Positions 1-9,157 are shown, counted from the stretch's first letter. The stretch: DNA of 64,000 nt from Akkermansiaceae bacterium UBA4589 (GCA_002387565.1 DGJT01000032.1:62001-126000); one strand, 5' to 3'. Notes: generated by a model from the letters alone, not told the origin. Numbers and translations: made by a program.

Positions 1-1260
1 AATCACAATAGGTCCGCACTTGTAAAACCCGAAGATGAAAGAAGATTCAATGTTGCTGTTAGTCGAGCCAAAGAGCAGATTCTGCTATTTCATTCAGTTC
101 AGCTAGACGATTTAAGTAATATAAATGATTTACGCTACAAACTGTTAGACCACTTTAAAAACTACAATTCTTATCAACCTATTTACAACACTCCAATTGA
201 AAGAAAAATAGGGACGCAACCTGAACCTTTCGATAGTTGGTTTGAAGTTGACGTTTACAATGATATTGTAAGTAAACAACTTAAAATCATTCCTCAATAT
301 GAAGTAGCAAAAGGCAGATACAAGATTGATATGGTTGCCCTACTTCCTAATGGTACTAAGATAGCAATCGAATGTGATGGAGATAAGTGGCATGGCCCAG
401 AACAGTATCAAAATGATATAATGCGTCAAAAAGTACTAGAAAGATGTGGTTGGCAATTTTTTAGAGTTAGAGGCTCTGAATATTATACCAACAGAGAAAA
501 GGCATTAGAACCATTTTGGAACATGGTTCGCCCTATATTAGAAAAACAGATAGAACTAGCTTCAGGTTTAGATTCTCCGAAATCAATTATTCAAAAAGAC
601 AAAGAAATTACAACAGAAATTTTCGTAGATTTACAAAACCCACTTTTGCAGAAAAATGATAATGAAACCTCGATTAATTCTTTTGAGCAGATTGACTCAA
701 ACTCAAGTTCTAATAAAATAATTAGATACTTCAATCTATTTGAATCAGGAGAATATATTCTGACAGACAAAGAGCCGCTGAAGGCTGATTATGTAATTCC
801 CATACAAGAACTTCACCAGAAAGGTTTTCTTATCCAGTGCTATAACTCAGGCCATATTAATAAAGTTCACATTCCAACGCTTCTTTCAAAAAAAATTGGA
901 AGAAAATACATGAATGGATTTAATAAAGACGGGAAATTAATTAATATTGAAGCTGTCGAAACTGAAAAAATCATTGGTATCTATTTCAATGAGAATGGTT
1001 GTAGAAAATTTAAAGCGCATTTAACCAAAAACATTTCGACCCGCGAGCAACTTCATTTGCAAGGCTATAAAGTAATTTACAATGATTTTGATATGCTAGA
1101 ATATAATGTCTTGCCTTTAGATTCCTATAACGACATCAGTCGATTAGTATTTCAAAGTTTTTCAGCCAATGGCAAAGAACTTGATAATATTTATTACAAG
1201 AAAGAGTGGGAAGCTCTAACAAAATTAAAATACACTAACGGCGAGTTATTTAAATTTTAA
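1..1260 (+). CDS. SF1 DNA helicase C-terminus fused to a DUF559/MTES_1575-like endonuclease domain (5' partial)
   Basis: The reading frame is open from base 1, so the gene enters from the left and the first ATG at 331 is internal. Residues near the window edge read RRFNVAVSRAKEQILLF, the motif VI region of Upf1-like superfamily 1 helicases, in which the arginine contacts ATP. A short nuclease-like domain follows (about bases 210-540), with IDMVALLP, AIECDGDKWH and a tryptophan-rich WQFFRVRGSEYY strand, as in very-short-patch-repair-like DUF559/MTES_1575 domains; D and E-x-D are the likely metal ligands. The C-terminal ~200 residues are unrecognised. The gene is visibly more A+T-rich than cinA next door and converges on it with a 14-bp gap. 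Helicase-nuclease fusions of this kind are often anti-phage proteins, but defence function is inferred; the N-terminal half is outside the window. Confidence 0.72.
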   Translation, partial: NHNRSALVKPEDERRFNVAVSRAKEQILLFHSVQLDDLSNINDLRYKLLDHFKNYNSYQPIYNTPIERKIGTQPEPFDSWFEVDVYNDIVSKQLKIIPQYEVAKGRYKIDMVALLPNGTKIAIECDGDKWHGPEQYQNDIMRQKVLERCGWQFFRVRGSEYYTNREKALEPFWNMVRPILEKQIELASGLDSPKSIIQKDKEITTEIFVDLQNPLLQKNDNETSINSFEQIDSNSSSNKIIRYFNLFESGEYILTDKEPLKADYVIPIQELHQKGFLIQCYNSGHINKVHIPTLLSKKIGRKYMNGFNKDGKLINIEAVETEKIIGIYFNENGCRKFKAHLTKNISTREQLHLQGYKVIYNDFDMLEYNVLPLDSYNDISRLVFQSFSANGKELDNIYYKKEWEALTKLKYTNGELFKF

Positions 1261-1274
1261 AGACTATCCCGAAC

Positions 1275-2516
1275 CTAGCTAATCGCTTTGTAGAGTGCGA
1301 ATAAGGCTTTTTGCGAAACGACCTGTTTGAAAGATTCTCTGCTGCGTGGTGAGTAAACCTTAATCACGGATGCCGTAACATCTCCGTTGCTATCTTTTTG
1401 TGCTAGGCCGATATAAGCTAAACCAACAGGCTTATCCTCTGTTCCTCCATCGGGGCCTGCTATGCCTGTCACTCCAATGCCATAATCAGCTGTTGCTTTA
1501 GTAAGAGCTCCCATTGCCATTTCCTGAGCTACTTGCTCACTCACCGCACCATGACACTCTAAGCTAGTGTTACTAACTCCTAGAGAGTCATGTTTAGCCT
1601 GATTACAATAAGTCACCCAATTCTGCTTAATCACAGCAGAAGCGCCAGCTATGTTAGTTAAACGATGACTGATAAGCCCTCCTGTACAGCTCTCGGCTAC
1701 ACTTACGGTTTTGCCTGCTTGTGTGGCTTTCTCAATCACTAAGGCTTCGATACTTTGTTTAGTATCTGATAAATAATAGGAAGTAAAGGCTGCTTGTGCT
1801 AGCTTAGCCGCTTGTGCTATCGCCTCCTGTGAACCTAAGAGTCGTAAATCAATTTCTACTAAGCGGGAACAATAGCCCACTTCTAAATCAGCAATAGCGG
1901 CAAACTTGTCATCTAACACTTGGTGAAAATCACTCTCGCCCACCTCCATAAAGCGCAGTTCTTTGTAATGAGTTTCCTCGCTACCTATCAAGCGTGATTT
2001 AAGCTTAGGCATCACCTCATCAATAAATAACGGCTTTAACTCTATAGGAGGTCCAGGTAACAACACAATAGCACAATTGTACTTACCTGTAATTACCTCA
2101 GGGAACCATAAACCAGGAGCTGTCCCCATATGGTTTTCAAGTATTTCAGCGCCTACTGGGCATAGAGTTTGCTTGTAATTGTCTGCAGGCATATCACGAT
2201 CTCGCTTGGCAAAAAAAGCTTCTAATGAGCGTACGGCTTGCTCATCTTGAATCATCTCTAGATTAAGCAATTCTGCTACATAATCTCTAGTCAAATCATC
2301 ACTAGTAGGCCCTAAGCCTCCAGTGATAATGACACAATCACTACGTTCTAAACTATCAGCAAACACCTCTTTTAGCACTTCCCCGTCTGGAGCTGTGACA
2401 TGACGCTGCAGGCTAATTCCTAGACTAAATAGCTGCTCACCTATCCAAGCGGCATTCGTATTAATAGTATGACCTATCAATAGCTCATTACCTGTCGTGA
2501 TCAGCTCAACTCTCAT
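1275..2516 (-). CDS. cinA: CinA-like protein, NMN amidohydrolase / competence-damage family
   Basis: 413 residues, the usual full length. The N-terminal half is a MoaB/Mog-type domain (VELITTGNELLIGHTINTNA, then IITGGLGPTSDDLTRD). The C-terminal half is the CinA domain (SVAESCTGGLISHRLTNIAG and GIAGPDGGTEDKPVG), which in characterised members deamidates nicotinamide mononucleotide for pyridine-nucleotide salvage; the N-terminal domain is linked to ADP-ribose pyrophosphatase activity. It is the last gene of a minus-strand operon (hisC-yidC-prepilin peptidase-rsfS-cinA), 25 bp after rsfS. Family assignment is firm; which of the two activities is retained is not shown by sequence alone. Confidence 0.93.
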   Translation of the reverse strand: MRVELITTGNELLIGHTINTNAAWIGEQLFSLGISLQRHVTAPDGEVLKEVFADSLERSDCVIITGGLGPTSDDLTRDYVAELLNLEMIQDEQAVRSLEAFFAKRDRDMPADNYKQTLCPVGAEILENHMGTAPGLWFPEVITGKYNCAIVLLPGPPIELKPLFIDEVMPKLKSRLIGSEETHYKELRFMEVGESDFHQVLDDKFAAIADLEVGYCSRLVEIDLRLLGSQEAIAQAAKLAQAAFTSYYLSDTKQSIEALVIEKATQAGKTVSVAESCTGGLISHRLTNIAGASAVIKQNWVTYCNQAKHDSLGVSNTSLECHGAVSEQVAQEMAMGALTKATADYGIGVTGIAGPDGGTEDKPVGLAYIGLAQKDSNGDVTASVIKVYSPRSRESFKQVVSQKALFALYKAIS

Positions 2517-2541
2517 AGGATGTTAATGCAAAGGTGTAAGC

Positions 2542-2934
2542 TTAGCTAGCGTCTTCTTGCTCAAAAATGACTTCTCCATCGCCCCAGAGGCGCTCTAAGT
2601 CATATAAATCACGAGTTTCCTCAGTAAAGACATGCACCATCACATTGATGTAGTCTAAGACCATCCAACCACTTGAATGGTCAGGGTTTTGGTACACAGG
2701 ATCTGCTTTTAACGTTTCTAACAAGTCTTTGCGCACATTATTAGTCACCCCTTTTAAATGAGAAGTTGAGTTAGCAGTCGCAATCACAAAGTAATCAGTA
2801 AGGTCTGAAACCTCATTAACTTTGATAATAGTCGTGTTAGTCGCTTTCATTTCTTGGCAAATTTTTGCGCAAGCTGTGGCTAACTCATAGCCTTCTTTTA
2901 AAAGTTGTTCTGTCGTTGTTGTTGATGATTTCAT
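2542..2934 (-). CDS. rsfS: Ribosomal silencing factor RsfS
   Basis: 130 residues with the complete RsfS/Iojap fold: a helical N-terminus, then VSDLTDYFVIATANSTSHLK, a variable linker, and SSGWMVLDYINVMVHVF followed by RDLYDLERLWGD. The family binds ribosomal protein uL14 and blocks subunit joining when nutrients are scarce. The final WGDGEV segment is typical. It lies between the prepilin peptidase gene and cinA, with 25-bp gaps on each side, in one transcription unit. There is no Shine-Dalgarno before its ATG. Confidence 0.95.
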   Translation of the reverse strand: MKSSTTTTEQLLKEGYELATACAKICQEMKATNTTIIKVNEVSDLTDYFVIATANSTSHLKGVTNNVRKDLLETLKADPVYQNPDHSSGWMVLDYINVMVHVFTEETRDLYDLERLWGDGEVIFEQEDAS

Positions 2935-2959
2935 AAAGTGACTAGTTAAAGTCTAATAA

Positions 2960-4195
2960 TTAAAAGCCTATTAAGTCTAGGTAAAGTTGCCAGTAATGCT
3001 CTCCTCCTAAGACCCATAGCACAGCTGCTGCTGCAAGGAAAGGGCCAAAAGGTAACTGATGACCCATTTTAAAACGAGCTAAAATAGCAAAAATTAATGC
3101 AATAAGAGAAGCGACAATAATCACAAAAATACCTGATTGCCAGCCTAGAAACATACCTAGCATACCTAAGAGGTGGATATCTCCCTCACCCATAGCTTCT
3201 CTAGGTATTTTGATAAAGGTGGATTCACCCGAAAATTCTTTGATATCTTCTATATAGACTGTTTCTTTGTTTCTACTTTTTTCTACATTTTTTTCTGTAT
3301 CTCCCTCAGAGGAGCTCCACTCTAATCTATCATGAAAAATTTCAAGGGTGCCTTGCTTCCACAATTTTTTTCCTGAATCCAAAGTAATTTTCACCGACTG
3401 CACCTGCATGATAATGCGCTGCTTATTGCGAGTGAATACATCAGACCAAGCCGCTTGGCTATTGTTGCCTGACTTACTTATAGCAGCATCTTTAATAGTC
3501 AGAATGATATCACGGTTATCAGCAGACTGAGCCACATTCCATTTGAGTGCTTTTTCTCCATTTTGCGTATTCACCTTCCATTTTAAACGCCCAAAAGCCA
3601 ATCTACCTAAAATCGCAATCCCCCATAAAAAACTCACACAAATTAATCCATCTAGGAGAGAACCCCCTACTCTACTCCACCAAGATTCATTCCATACATG
3701 CATAAAACCAGATTGAGTGATCATCTGGTTGAAGCCTGCCGCGATAACGGCCACTACTGCAGCACCCCACGTCCAATTCACAGGGATGATATAGTGCTTG
3801 ATATCAATAATACTAATAATGAGTAAAATAGAATAAAACACCAAGTAGACAGCTAATTGCTCTGGTGGATAAACCACAAAAGCCCAAGCAAATAAGGCAG
3901 CTACAACAAATTCAATCGCCACATAACGAAAAGCAATACGTGTGTTGCAGCACGCAGATTTACCTCCTTGGATAAGCCAAGTAAAAATAGGTATATTGCG
4001 CCAAGCAGGGATTTGCTCCTTACAACTAGGGCAAAAAGAGCGAGCTGGCTTATTCACTGATAAGTTCAGTGGGACTCGGTAAATAACCACATTATAAAAC
4101 GAACCAAAAAACGAGCCAAACAAGGCGCCTATAATAGCCAACTGAACTGGACTGAGTAAATCGAATCCTAAACTAGCTAAATAAACACCCATCAT
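2960..4195 (-). CDS. Prepilin leader peptidase / N-methyltransferase, long form
   Basis: 411-residue polytopic membrane protein of the A24 family, which cleaves type IV prepilin or pseudopilin leaders and methylates the new N-terminus. The N-terminal GSFFGSFYNVVIYRVP and CPSC (residues 55-58) belong to the cytoplasmic methyltransferase loop. The catalytic aspartates are in IIDIKHYIIP (D131) and GEGDIHLLG (near residue 335). Two oddities: the usual second CxxC is replaced by adjacent cysteines (C82-C83), and a ~120-residue hydrophilic insert with charged and serine-rich stretches separates the membrane segments before the GEGD motif. Most family members are 250-290 residues. It follows yidC closely and precedes rsfS. 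No pilin genes are in the window. Confidence 0.88.
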   Translation of the reverse strand: MMGVYLASLGFDLLSPVQLAIIGALFGSFFGSFYNVVIYRVPLNLSVNKPARSFCPSCKEQIPAWRNIPIFTWLIQGGKSACCNTRIAFRYVAIEFVVAALFAWAFVVYPPEQLAVYLVFYSILLIISIIDIKHYIIPVNWTWGAAVVAVIAAGFNQMITQSGFMHVWNESWWSRVGGSLLDGLICVSFLWGIAILGRLAFGRLKWKVNTQNGEKALKWNVAQSADNRDIILTIKDAAISKSGNNSQAAWSDVFTRNKQRIIMQVQSVKITLDSGKKLWKQGTLEIFHDRLEWSSSEGDTEKNVEKSRNKETVYIEDIKEFSGESTFIKIPREAMGEGDIHLLGMLGMFLGWQSGIFVIIVASLIALIFAILARFKMGHQLPFGPFLAAAAVLWVLGGEHYWQLYLDLIGF

Positions 4196-4197
4196 GA

Positions 4198-6033
4198 TTA
4201 ACGTTTTTTACCAGATTTTTTCACTGGCTTTTTGGCGGCTTTTTGTTGGGCAGCTTGAGCAGCTTGCATCTCTTCTGCTTGTCTCGCTAATTTAGCTAAA
4301 AACCCTTCTTTTTGCGGCTTGTTGCTTTGCTTGAGCTCAGGCTCTGGTAATTTTTGAATCAGGAGTGTCTGACCAATAGAAAAGATATTCTGAGTCGTCC
4401 AATAAAGAGCCAACGCTGCTGCATAATTATAACAGAAGGCAAAGAACATCAACGGCATCAACTTCATCATCATGCGTTGCATTTTGTCACCTGACGCAGG
4501 TGTCAATGACATCTGAATCACCATGGTTACCGCCATCAAAATAGGTAATAAATTAATAGGGATATAGTGCCCAATAAATGGTATCTCAAAAGGCAGTACA
4601 AAACTAAACAAGGTATCTGGTTGTGATAAATCCTTAATCCAGAGGAAAGACTCGCCACGTAGCTCTATAGTGGACTGGAGCATTTTGAAATAACCAAAGA
4701 AAATTGGAATCTGCAACAACATCGGCAAACAGCCACCCATAGGATTGAGCTGATACTCCTTGTAGAGCTTCATAGTCTCTTGGTTGAGCTTATTAGGGTT
4801 GTTAGGGTACTTCTCCTTAATCGCCTTAATTTTTGGCTGGAGTTTAGCCATCTTCTTCATCATGCGTGTGGATTTCTGATGTAAAGGCCACAGAATCACA
4901 CGAATGAAAATCGTCAAACTAATAATCGCTAATCCCCAAGCATAATTAGGCACACCTTGATACCAGCCTGCAAAATTATTCATCATCCAGTTGAGGAAGA
5001 TACTCACTAGGCTAAACCAACCGTAGTTCATAACCTTACCCCATGACTCTTTGATTTCAACTAAAGTCTCACGGTATTTAGGCCCCATATACAGCTCATA
5101 ACTATAACTCACTGTATCCTTTTGCGCTAAGCGCTGCTGCTGAAGTGGGAAGTAAGCTTCGACACCCTTCTTCTTATCAAAGGCTTTACCATGATCATCT
5201 AAAGGCACTTTAAAACCTCTACCTGTAAGCTCTAATTCAGGAGTGATGACCTTAGGCTCCCACAAGATAGTAAAGAACTGGTTAGAAACCCCAAAGAACT
5301 CTGCCTGCTCTTTTTCAATAGTCTTAGTTGGGTTACTATCTTTGAACTTTAACGAATGCAAAAACTTGAGTTTATCATTCACAGCGTACACACCAATTTG
5401 GTTATCAAATTCACGTGCATAAAGAGGTCTAAGGCTACCTGCGTAGACTTTGTACTGTCCCAAATCAATGAGGCTTTCAGAAGTATTAGTGACATCAATA
5501 CGTAGCTCAACACGAAAATCAGAGGCAATTTCCTCTGAAGCAAAACGGGTAAAACGCTTGGTCACCATTAAGCCTGATGGTAGTACAGCTTGATAAGCCA
5601 CACGTTGCGCAGAACTTTCTACTAATTGATAACTCAATGGAGCTTGGTCTAGTTCTCCTTGGTAAAAAACTCCACCAATAGGTAATTTAGCCTCAGCATT
5701 GAGAGCTACAGGGATATCACTCTCGACATTGTTCTCAGCAAGCACGCGTAACTCCTTAATACCACCACCGATATTGGTGAATACAATCTCACTCTCTTGA
5801 GTCTTCCAGCTGTAAGTTTCTTCAATAAGAGAAGCTTCTGGCAATGGCTTGACCGCCAAACCTGTTGAAGAGCCTGCTGGAGCTGCTGTTTCAACTGTAG
5901 GGTTGAGCGCAGCTTGGCGCTGAGCTTCTAATAAACGTTCTTGCTCGGCTTTAGAACTATAATAAAAGTTCAGAGCTAATAGCACACCACAGGCGGATAG
6001 AGCTATCCACGTTAATTTATCAAATTGTTTCAT
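4198..6033 (-). CDS. yidC: Membrane protein insertase YidC
   Basis: 611 residues. An N-terminal membrane anchor (KLTWIALSACGVLLALNFYY) is followed by a large periplasmic domain of about 320 residues, and then the conserved five-helix insertase core: GWFSLVSIFLNWMMN, the IFIRVILWPLHQKSTRMM region with its groove arginine, NPMGGCLPMLLQIPIFFGYF, and FCYNYAAALALYWTTQNIFS. The tail is strongly basic (KKAAKKPVKKSGKKR) and may contact ribosomal RNA. It inserts membrane proteins alone or with Sec. It sits between hisC (9-bp gap) and the prepilin peptidase gene rather than in the rpmH-rnpA-yidC context common elsewhere. Confidence 0.97.
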   Translation of the reverse strand: MKQFDKLTWIALSACGVLLALNFYYSSKAEQERLLEAQRQAALNPTVETAAPAGSSTGLAVKPLPEASLIEETYSWKTQESEIVFTNIGGGIKELRVLAENNVESDIPVALNAEAKLPIGGVFYQGELDQAPLSYQLVESSAQRVAYQAVLPSGLMVTKRFTRFASEEIASDFRVELRIDVTNTSESLIDLGQYKVYAGSLRPLYAREFDNQIGVYAVNDKLKFLHSLKFKDSNPTKTIEKEQAEFFGVSNQFFTILWEPKVITPELELTGRGFKVPLDDHGKAFDKKKGVEAYFPLQQQRLAQKDTVSYSYELYMGPKYRETLVEIKESWGKVMNYGWFSLVSIFLNWMMNNFAGWYQGVPNYAWGLAIISLTIFIRVILWPLHQKSTRMMKKMAKLQPKIKAIKEKYPNNPNKLNQETMKLYKEYQLNPMGGCLPMLLQIPIFFGYFKMLQSTIELRGESFLWIKDLSQPDTLFSFVLPFEIPFIGHYIPINLLPILMAVTMVIQMSLTPASGDKMQRMMMKLMPLMFFAFCYNYAAALALYWTTQNIFSIGQTLLIQKLPEPELKQSNKPQKEGFLAKLARQAEEMQAAQAAQQKAAKKPVKKSGKKR

Positions 6034-6042
6034 TTATAATTT

Positions 6043-7152
6043 TTATAGTAAAATGTTTTTAAGCACTTCTACACAGCGTTCATTCTGTGCTTGAGTACCT
6101 ATCGAAATACGCACCCATTCTGGGAGTGCATAAGATTTCATAGAGCGAATAATCACGCCCTGTTTGAGCATGGCTTCGAACAATTCCTGACCAGCCTCAC
6201 CTTCTTCTCCTACTTTAACAAGGATAAAATTAGCCACAGAAGGCACATACTCAAGACCTATTTCTTGAAAAACTTGCTCATAATAAGCCAAACCTGCTTT
6301 ATTCATAGCTCGTGTTGCCTCCACATGCTCATAATCTTCAAGAGCAGCTATAGCTGCAGCTTGAGCTAAAGCATTAGTATTAAATGGCTGTCGCGCTTTT
6401 TGTAGGATACTTGCCACCTCTTTGGAAGCTATGCCATAACCGATACGCAGAGCAGCTAAACCGTAGATTTTTGAAAAGGTACGTAACACACAAACCTTGC
6501 GACCTTGGCGCACATACTTGAGCACATCTACTGGCTCATCTAAAAATTCATAGTAAGCCTCATCAAACACTGCCACCACATGCTCAGGCAAAGCCTCCAT
6601 AAAGGCATCAATCTGCGCTTGAGTCACATCAGTACCTGTAGGGTTATTAGGATTCGCAATAAAGACGATGCGTGTATTCTCATCAATAGCTGCCAACATC
6701 GCTGGTAAATCATGTTTAAAATCTGGGTTAGCTACTTGCTTGTAACTAGCGCCAAATAAATTACCCATCAAACGATAGACCACAAAAGCATGCTCTGAGG
6801 CTACTAAATTAACCTCAGGGTTGAGAAACACATGGCTGAGCAATTCAATAATCTCATTAGATCCATTTCCTAAAATCACTTGGTCAAAATCAACATCGAG
6901 CTTCTTTGCAAGAGCTGTGCGCAACGCATAACCTCCACCATCTGGATAGAGGTGCATATCTGATAGCCCAGCTTGAATGGCTTCTACAGCCTTAGCTGAA
7001 GGGCCTAAATTGTTTTCATTAGAGGCGAGTTTAACAATCGTATTCGGGTCTAACCCAAGTTCACGCGCTGTATCTTCAATAGGCTTACCAGGCTCATAAG
7101 CAACCAGGTCACAAACATGCAAATTACATAATTGCTCAAAATTTTGACTCAT
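6043..7152 (-). CDS. hisC: Histidinol-phosphate aminotransferase
   Basis: 369 residues, class I/II PLP-dependent fold. It has the N-terminal KLASNENNLGPS substrate segment, NPNNPTGT, VFDEAYYEF, and the PLP-lysine motif RTFSKIYGLAALRIGYG with the Schiff-base lysine at K228. The enzyme converts imidazole-acetol phosphate and glutamate to histidinol phosphate in histidine synthesis; some homologues also act on aromatic amino acids. No other his genes are nearby; it is embedded in the yidC operon. Start chosen at the ATG 12 bp after the upstream conserved gene. Confidence 0.94.
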   Translation of the reverse strand: MSQNFEQLCNLHVCDLVAYEPGKPIEDTARELGLDPNTIVKLASNENNLGPSAKAVEAIQAGLSDMHLYPDGGGYALRTALAKKLDVDFDQVILGNGSNEIIELLSHVFLNPEVNLVASEHAFVVYRLMGNLFGASYKQVANPDFKHDLPAMLAAIDENTRIVFIANPNNPTGTDVTQAQIDAFMEALPEHVVAVFDEAYYEFLDEPVDVLKYVRQGRKVCVLRTFSKIYGLAALRIGYGIASKEVASILQKARQPFNTNALAQAAAIAALEDYEHVEATRAMNKAGLAYYEQVFQEIGLEYVPSVANFILVKVGEEGEAGQELFEAMLKQGVIIRSMKSYALPEWVRISIGTQAQNERCVEVLKNILL

Positions 7153-7164
7153 TATATTAGTAGA

Positions 7165-7683
7165 TTACCAGTTACGCTCTTCCTCTGTAAGAGAGGAGTC
7201 AATGACAGCAAATTCTGCCTTTTGCCCCTTAGGAACTCTAATGTAAGCATCATCCCCTTCCTCCAAGCGGAAGAAAGTGATCGATTCCCAGAGTACCTTA
7301 GCTTGGTAGTCATCGATTTGAATGAGGGTTTCATGTTTCTCGTTAGTAACCACTTTGCCTAACTTTAATTCATATTGAGCTTTCTCAGTGATGGTATATT
7401 TAATACGACCATCAGGCATAATGGTTCCACGTAGACGAGAACCTTCGATAATTTTTGATTTACTTGCATAGTTGGCAGCCACTTCGTAACGCTCGCCATC
7501 ATCGCCTAAAAGGTAATCTCCCTTGAACACACCTTCAATAATCTTAGTGTTAGAATCAAAATTAGAACCAGTATTCGTTAATTCATCCAAAAGATTTTTC
7601 GCATGCTGCACTGATTTTTCAGCTGATTCTAATAAATCTTGAATAAGTTGTATTTTTTTCTGATTAGGATCTAAAGTGTTCAT
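7165..7683 (-). CDS. Conserved protein of unknown function with a small beta-rich domain
   Basis: 172 residues from the ATG at 7683; a longer reading to 7737 would need a TTG and adds an unconvincing leader. Residues 1-40 are a predicted coiled helix (KKIQLIQDLLESAEKSVQHAK). A compact beta-rich domain follows, with IEGVFKGDYLLGDDGERYEV, ANYASKSKIIEGSRL and MPDGRIKYTI. This pattern, a G-rich turn, 'NYASKSKxxEGDxL' and a 'DGxxxYK' strand, resembles from memory a short domain in uncharacterised Patescibacteria proteins. It is the first gene of the hisC-yidC operon. No function can be assigned. Confidence 0.78.
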   Translation of the reverse strand: MNTLDPNQKKIQLIQDLLESAEKSVQHAKNLLDELTNTGSNFDSNTKIIEGVFKGDYLLGDDGERYEVAANYASKSKIIEGSRLRGTIMPDGRIKYTITEKAQYELKLGKVVTNEKHETLIQIDDYQAKVLWESITFFRLEEGDDAYIRVPKGQKAEFAVIDSSLTEEERNW

Positions 7684-8209
7684 AATAATTATATGTAAAC
7701 TATTGTTTAAGCTAATAGAGCTACTGTAAGTCTTCAAATGTTCTCTCTTGATACAACAAATTTAACATGATTTTGCAACTAAAATATGTGTTTGTTTTAT
7801 CAGTGTTACCCTCTCTAATTTCTTATATAGCTAGCTGTATTCTAAACTTTCTGTGAACTATAAGCTTGAGATTAAGGGGCTGTTGTAAGTCTATCAATCA
7901 TGACCATTTTAGTAAAAGTTTTAAAGTTTCTTCAAATCAACAAAGTTGATTTGAAATTGAGTGCAGGTAACCGTTGTTCCTTTTGCCATAAGCTGTGTCG
8001 TTCTCTTAGCGGTATGCCTATACACGCTAGCGGTCACTTCTTGCTTATGGCAAAATTAACTAACGGGCTCATTATCACTAGACTTTCAACAGTCCCATTA
8101 AAAGAAGTATGTAAATACAAAACCAAGGTTTAACCAAGTGCAAGATAAAGGACGTAGTTTTCACTTGTATAACTGCTCTAAACATTAGATATTAAAATCA
8201 CTTAAAATT
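7684..8209. other. Intergenic region between divergent operons, holding MITE copy 1
   Basis: This 526-bp gap separates the minus-strand hisC-yidC operon from the plus-strand isomerase gene. It holds an A+T-rich stretch (7684-7875) that should carry the promoter of the minus-strand operon, then a 221-bp MITE-like element (7876-8096) and a ~110-bp leader of the isomerase gene. I see no further gene. Confidence 0.6.
7876..8096. mobile_element. MITE-like element, copy 1
   Basis: A 221-bp element about 95% identical to a second copy at 9203-9422. Its ends form terminal inverted repeats: left GGGGCTGTTGTAAGTCTA, right (reverse complement) GGGACTGTTGAAAGTCTA. It is flanked by the 5-bp direct repeat ATTAA (7871-7875 and 8097-8101), read as a target-site duplication. 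Inside are two hairpins: an 11-bp perfect stem at 7931-7955 with a 3-nt loop, and a 13-bp inverted repeat TTTTGCCATAAGC / GCTTATGGCAAAA (7981-7993 and 8043-8055). No transposase is encoded. One frame is open throughout (from an ATG at 7900) but is unlikely to be a gene. The parent transposon family is not identifiable here. Confidence 0.85.
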
Positions 8210-9157
8210 ATGATCGCTTTTTCGACTTGCTGGAACAACCATAGCCACAAAAGTGGCCATGCTGCCATCGAGGAAATCCTTGAGCTGGGTTTCTCGCATC
8301 TTGAATTGAGTCACGGTACTCATCTGTCTAAGCTTCCAGATTATCAAGAAGCTTACAAGGATAAGAAATTTACCTGCGCTGGGGTGCACAACTTTTTCCC
8401 CTCACCTGTAGAAGTCTTAGTCGATCACCCCGATGTCTACCAGTTCACTGACAAGACGCCTAGCCTCTACCGTCAGGCTATTAATAACACCTTAAAAACC
8501 TTTGAAGTCGCCGCCTCATTTGAAGCCGAGTATATCGTCCTACATCTAGGTAGTACCAAACTTAAAAAAACCGACTGGACCAACAAATTACAGCAGCTCA
8601 TTCTCGATGAGCCTGACAAACCGATATCCGAAGTCATAGAATCTAAAAAGTATCAAAAACTACTGGCTAAATTCATCAAGCGCCGCGCCAAATACACTAA
8701 AGCTTTAAGTCAAAAAGTCATTCAGTCCATCGAATACCTTTTACCCAAGGCCGAAGAATACCAATTAAAACTAGCCCTAGAATCACGCAGTCACTACGAG
8801 CAATTCCCCACCGAAGACGAGATGATCTTCATCCAAGAGCATTTTGCAGAGCATCCTTTAGTGGGCTACTGGCATGATTTTGGGCATGTTGAGCGCAAGC
8901 ATCACCTTCGTCTGCTCGACCACGCAGAGTGGATACAACAAATGCAACCTTACCTCATAGGTGGTCATCTCCATGACGTTATCGCCCCACACAAAGACCA
9001 CCAAGTACCGTTTACAGGAACGATTGATTACCCAAAGGTATTAGAAAGCTTCACTCCGCAAATGCCTCTCACTTGGGAACTCTCTCCTCGTCAAAAATCA
9101 GCAGACATCCTCACAGCTAAAAAACAATGGGAACAAAAATTCCCTGAGTTTTCATAG
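8210..9157 (+). CDS. Sugar phosphate isomerase/epimerase family TIM-barrel protein
   Basis: 315 residues with the AP-endonuclease-2/xylose-isomerase-like TIM barrel. Visible features are the first strand MIAFSTCWNN, GFSHLELSHG, AEYIVLHLGST, LALESRSHYEQFPT, GYWHDFGHVE and IGGHLHDVIAPHKDHQVPFTGTID; the glutamate and histidines in these strands are the usual metal ligands. The family isomerises or epimerises sugars or inositol derivatives; substrate here is unknown. It is a single gene preceded by MITE copy 1, ends 5 bp before the TIGR03790-family gene, and is probably co-transcribed with it. Confidence 0.85.
   Translation: MIAFSTCWNNHSHKSGHAAIEEILELGFSHLELSHGTHLSKLPDYQEAYKDKKFTCAGVHNFFPSPVEVLVDHPDVYQFTDKTPSLYRQAINNTLKTFEVAASFEAEYIVLHLGSTKLKKTDWTNKLQQLILDEPDKPISEVIESKKYQKLLAKFIKRRAKYTKALSQKVIQSIEYLLPKAEEYQLKLALESRSHYEQFPTEDEMIFIQEHFAEHPLVGYWHDFGHVERKHHLRLLDHAEWIQQMQPYLIGGHLHDVIAPHKDHQVPFTGTIDYPKVLESFTPQMPLTWELSPRQKSADILTAKKQWEQKFPEFS

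Noticed and set aside
6091..6369. 92-codon plus-strand open frame opposite hisC
   Set aside because: It is a shadow of hisC on the other strand, with no upstream signals or recognisable protein features.
7900..8133. 77-codon open frame in MITE copy 1
   Set aside because: It is the element's own sequence read through, continuing past its right end; the same frame in copy 2 is embedded in another gene. No family is recognised, so it is not called a gene.
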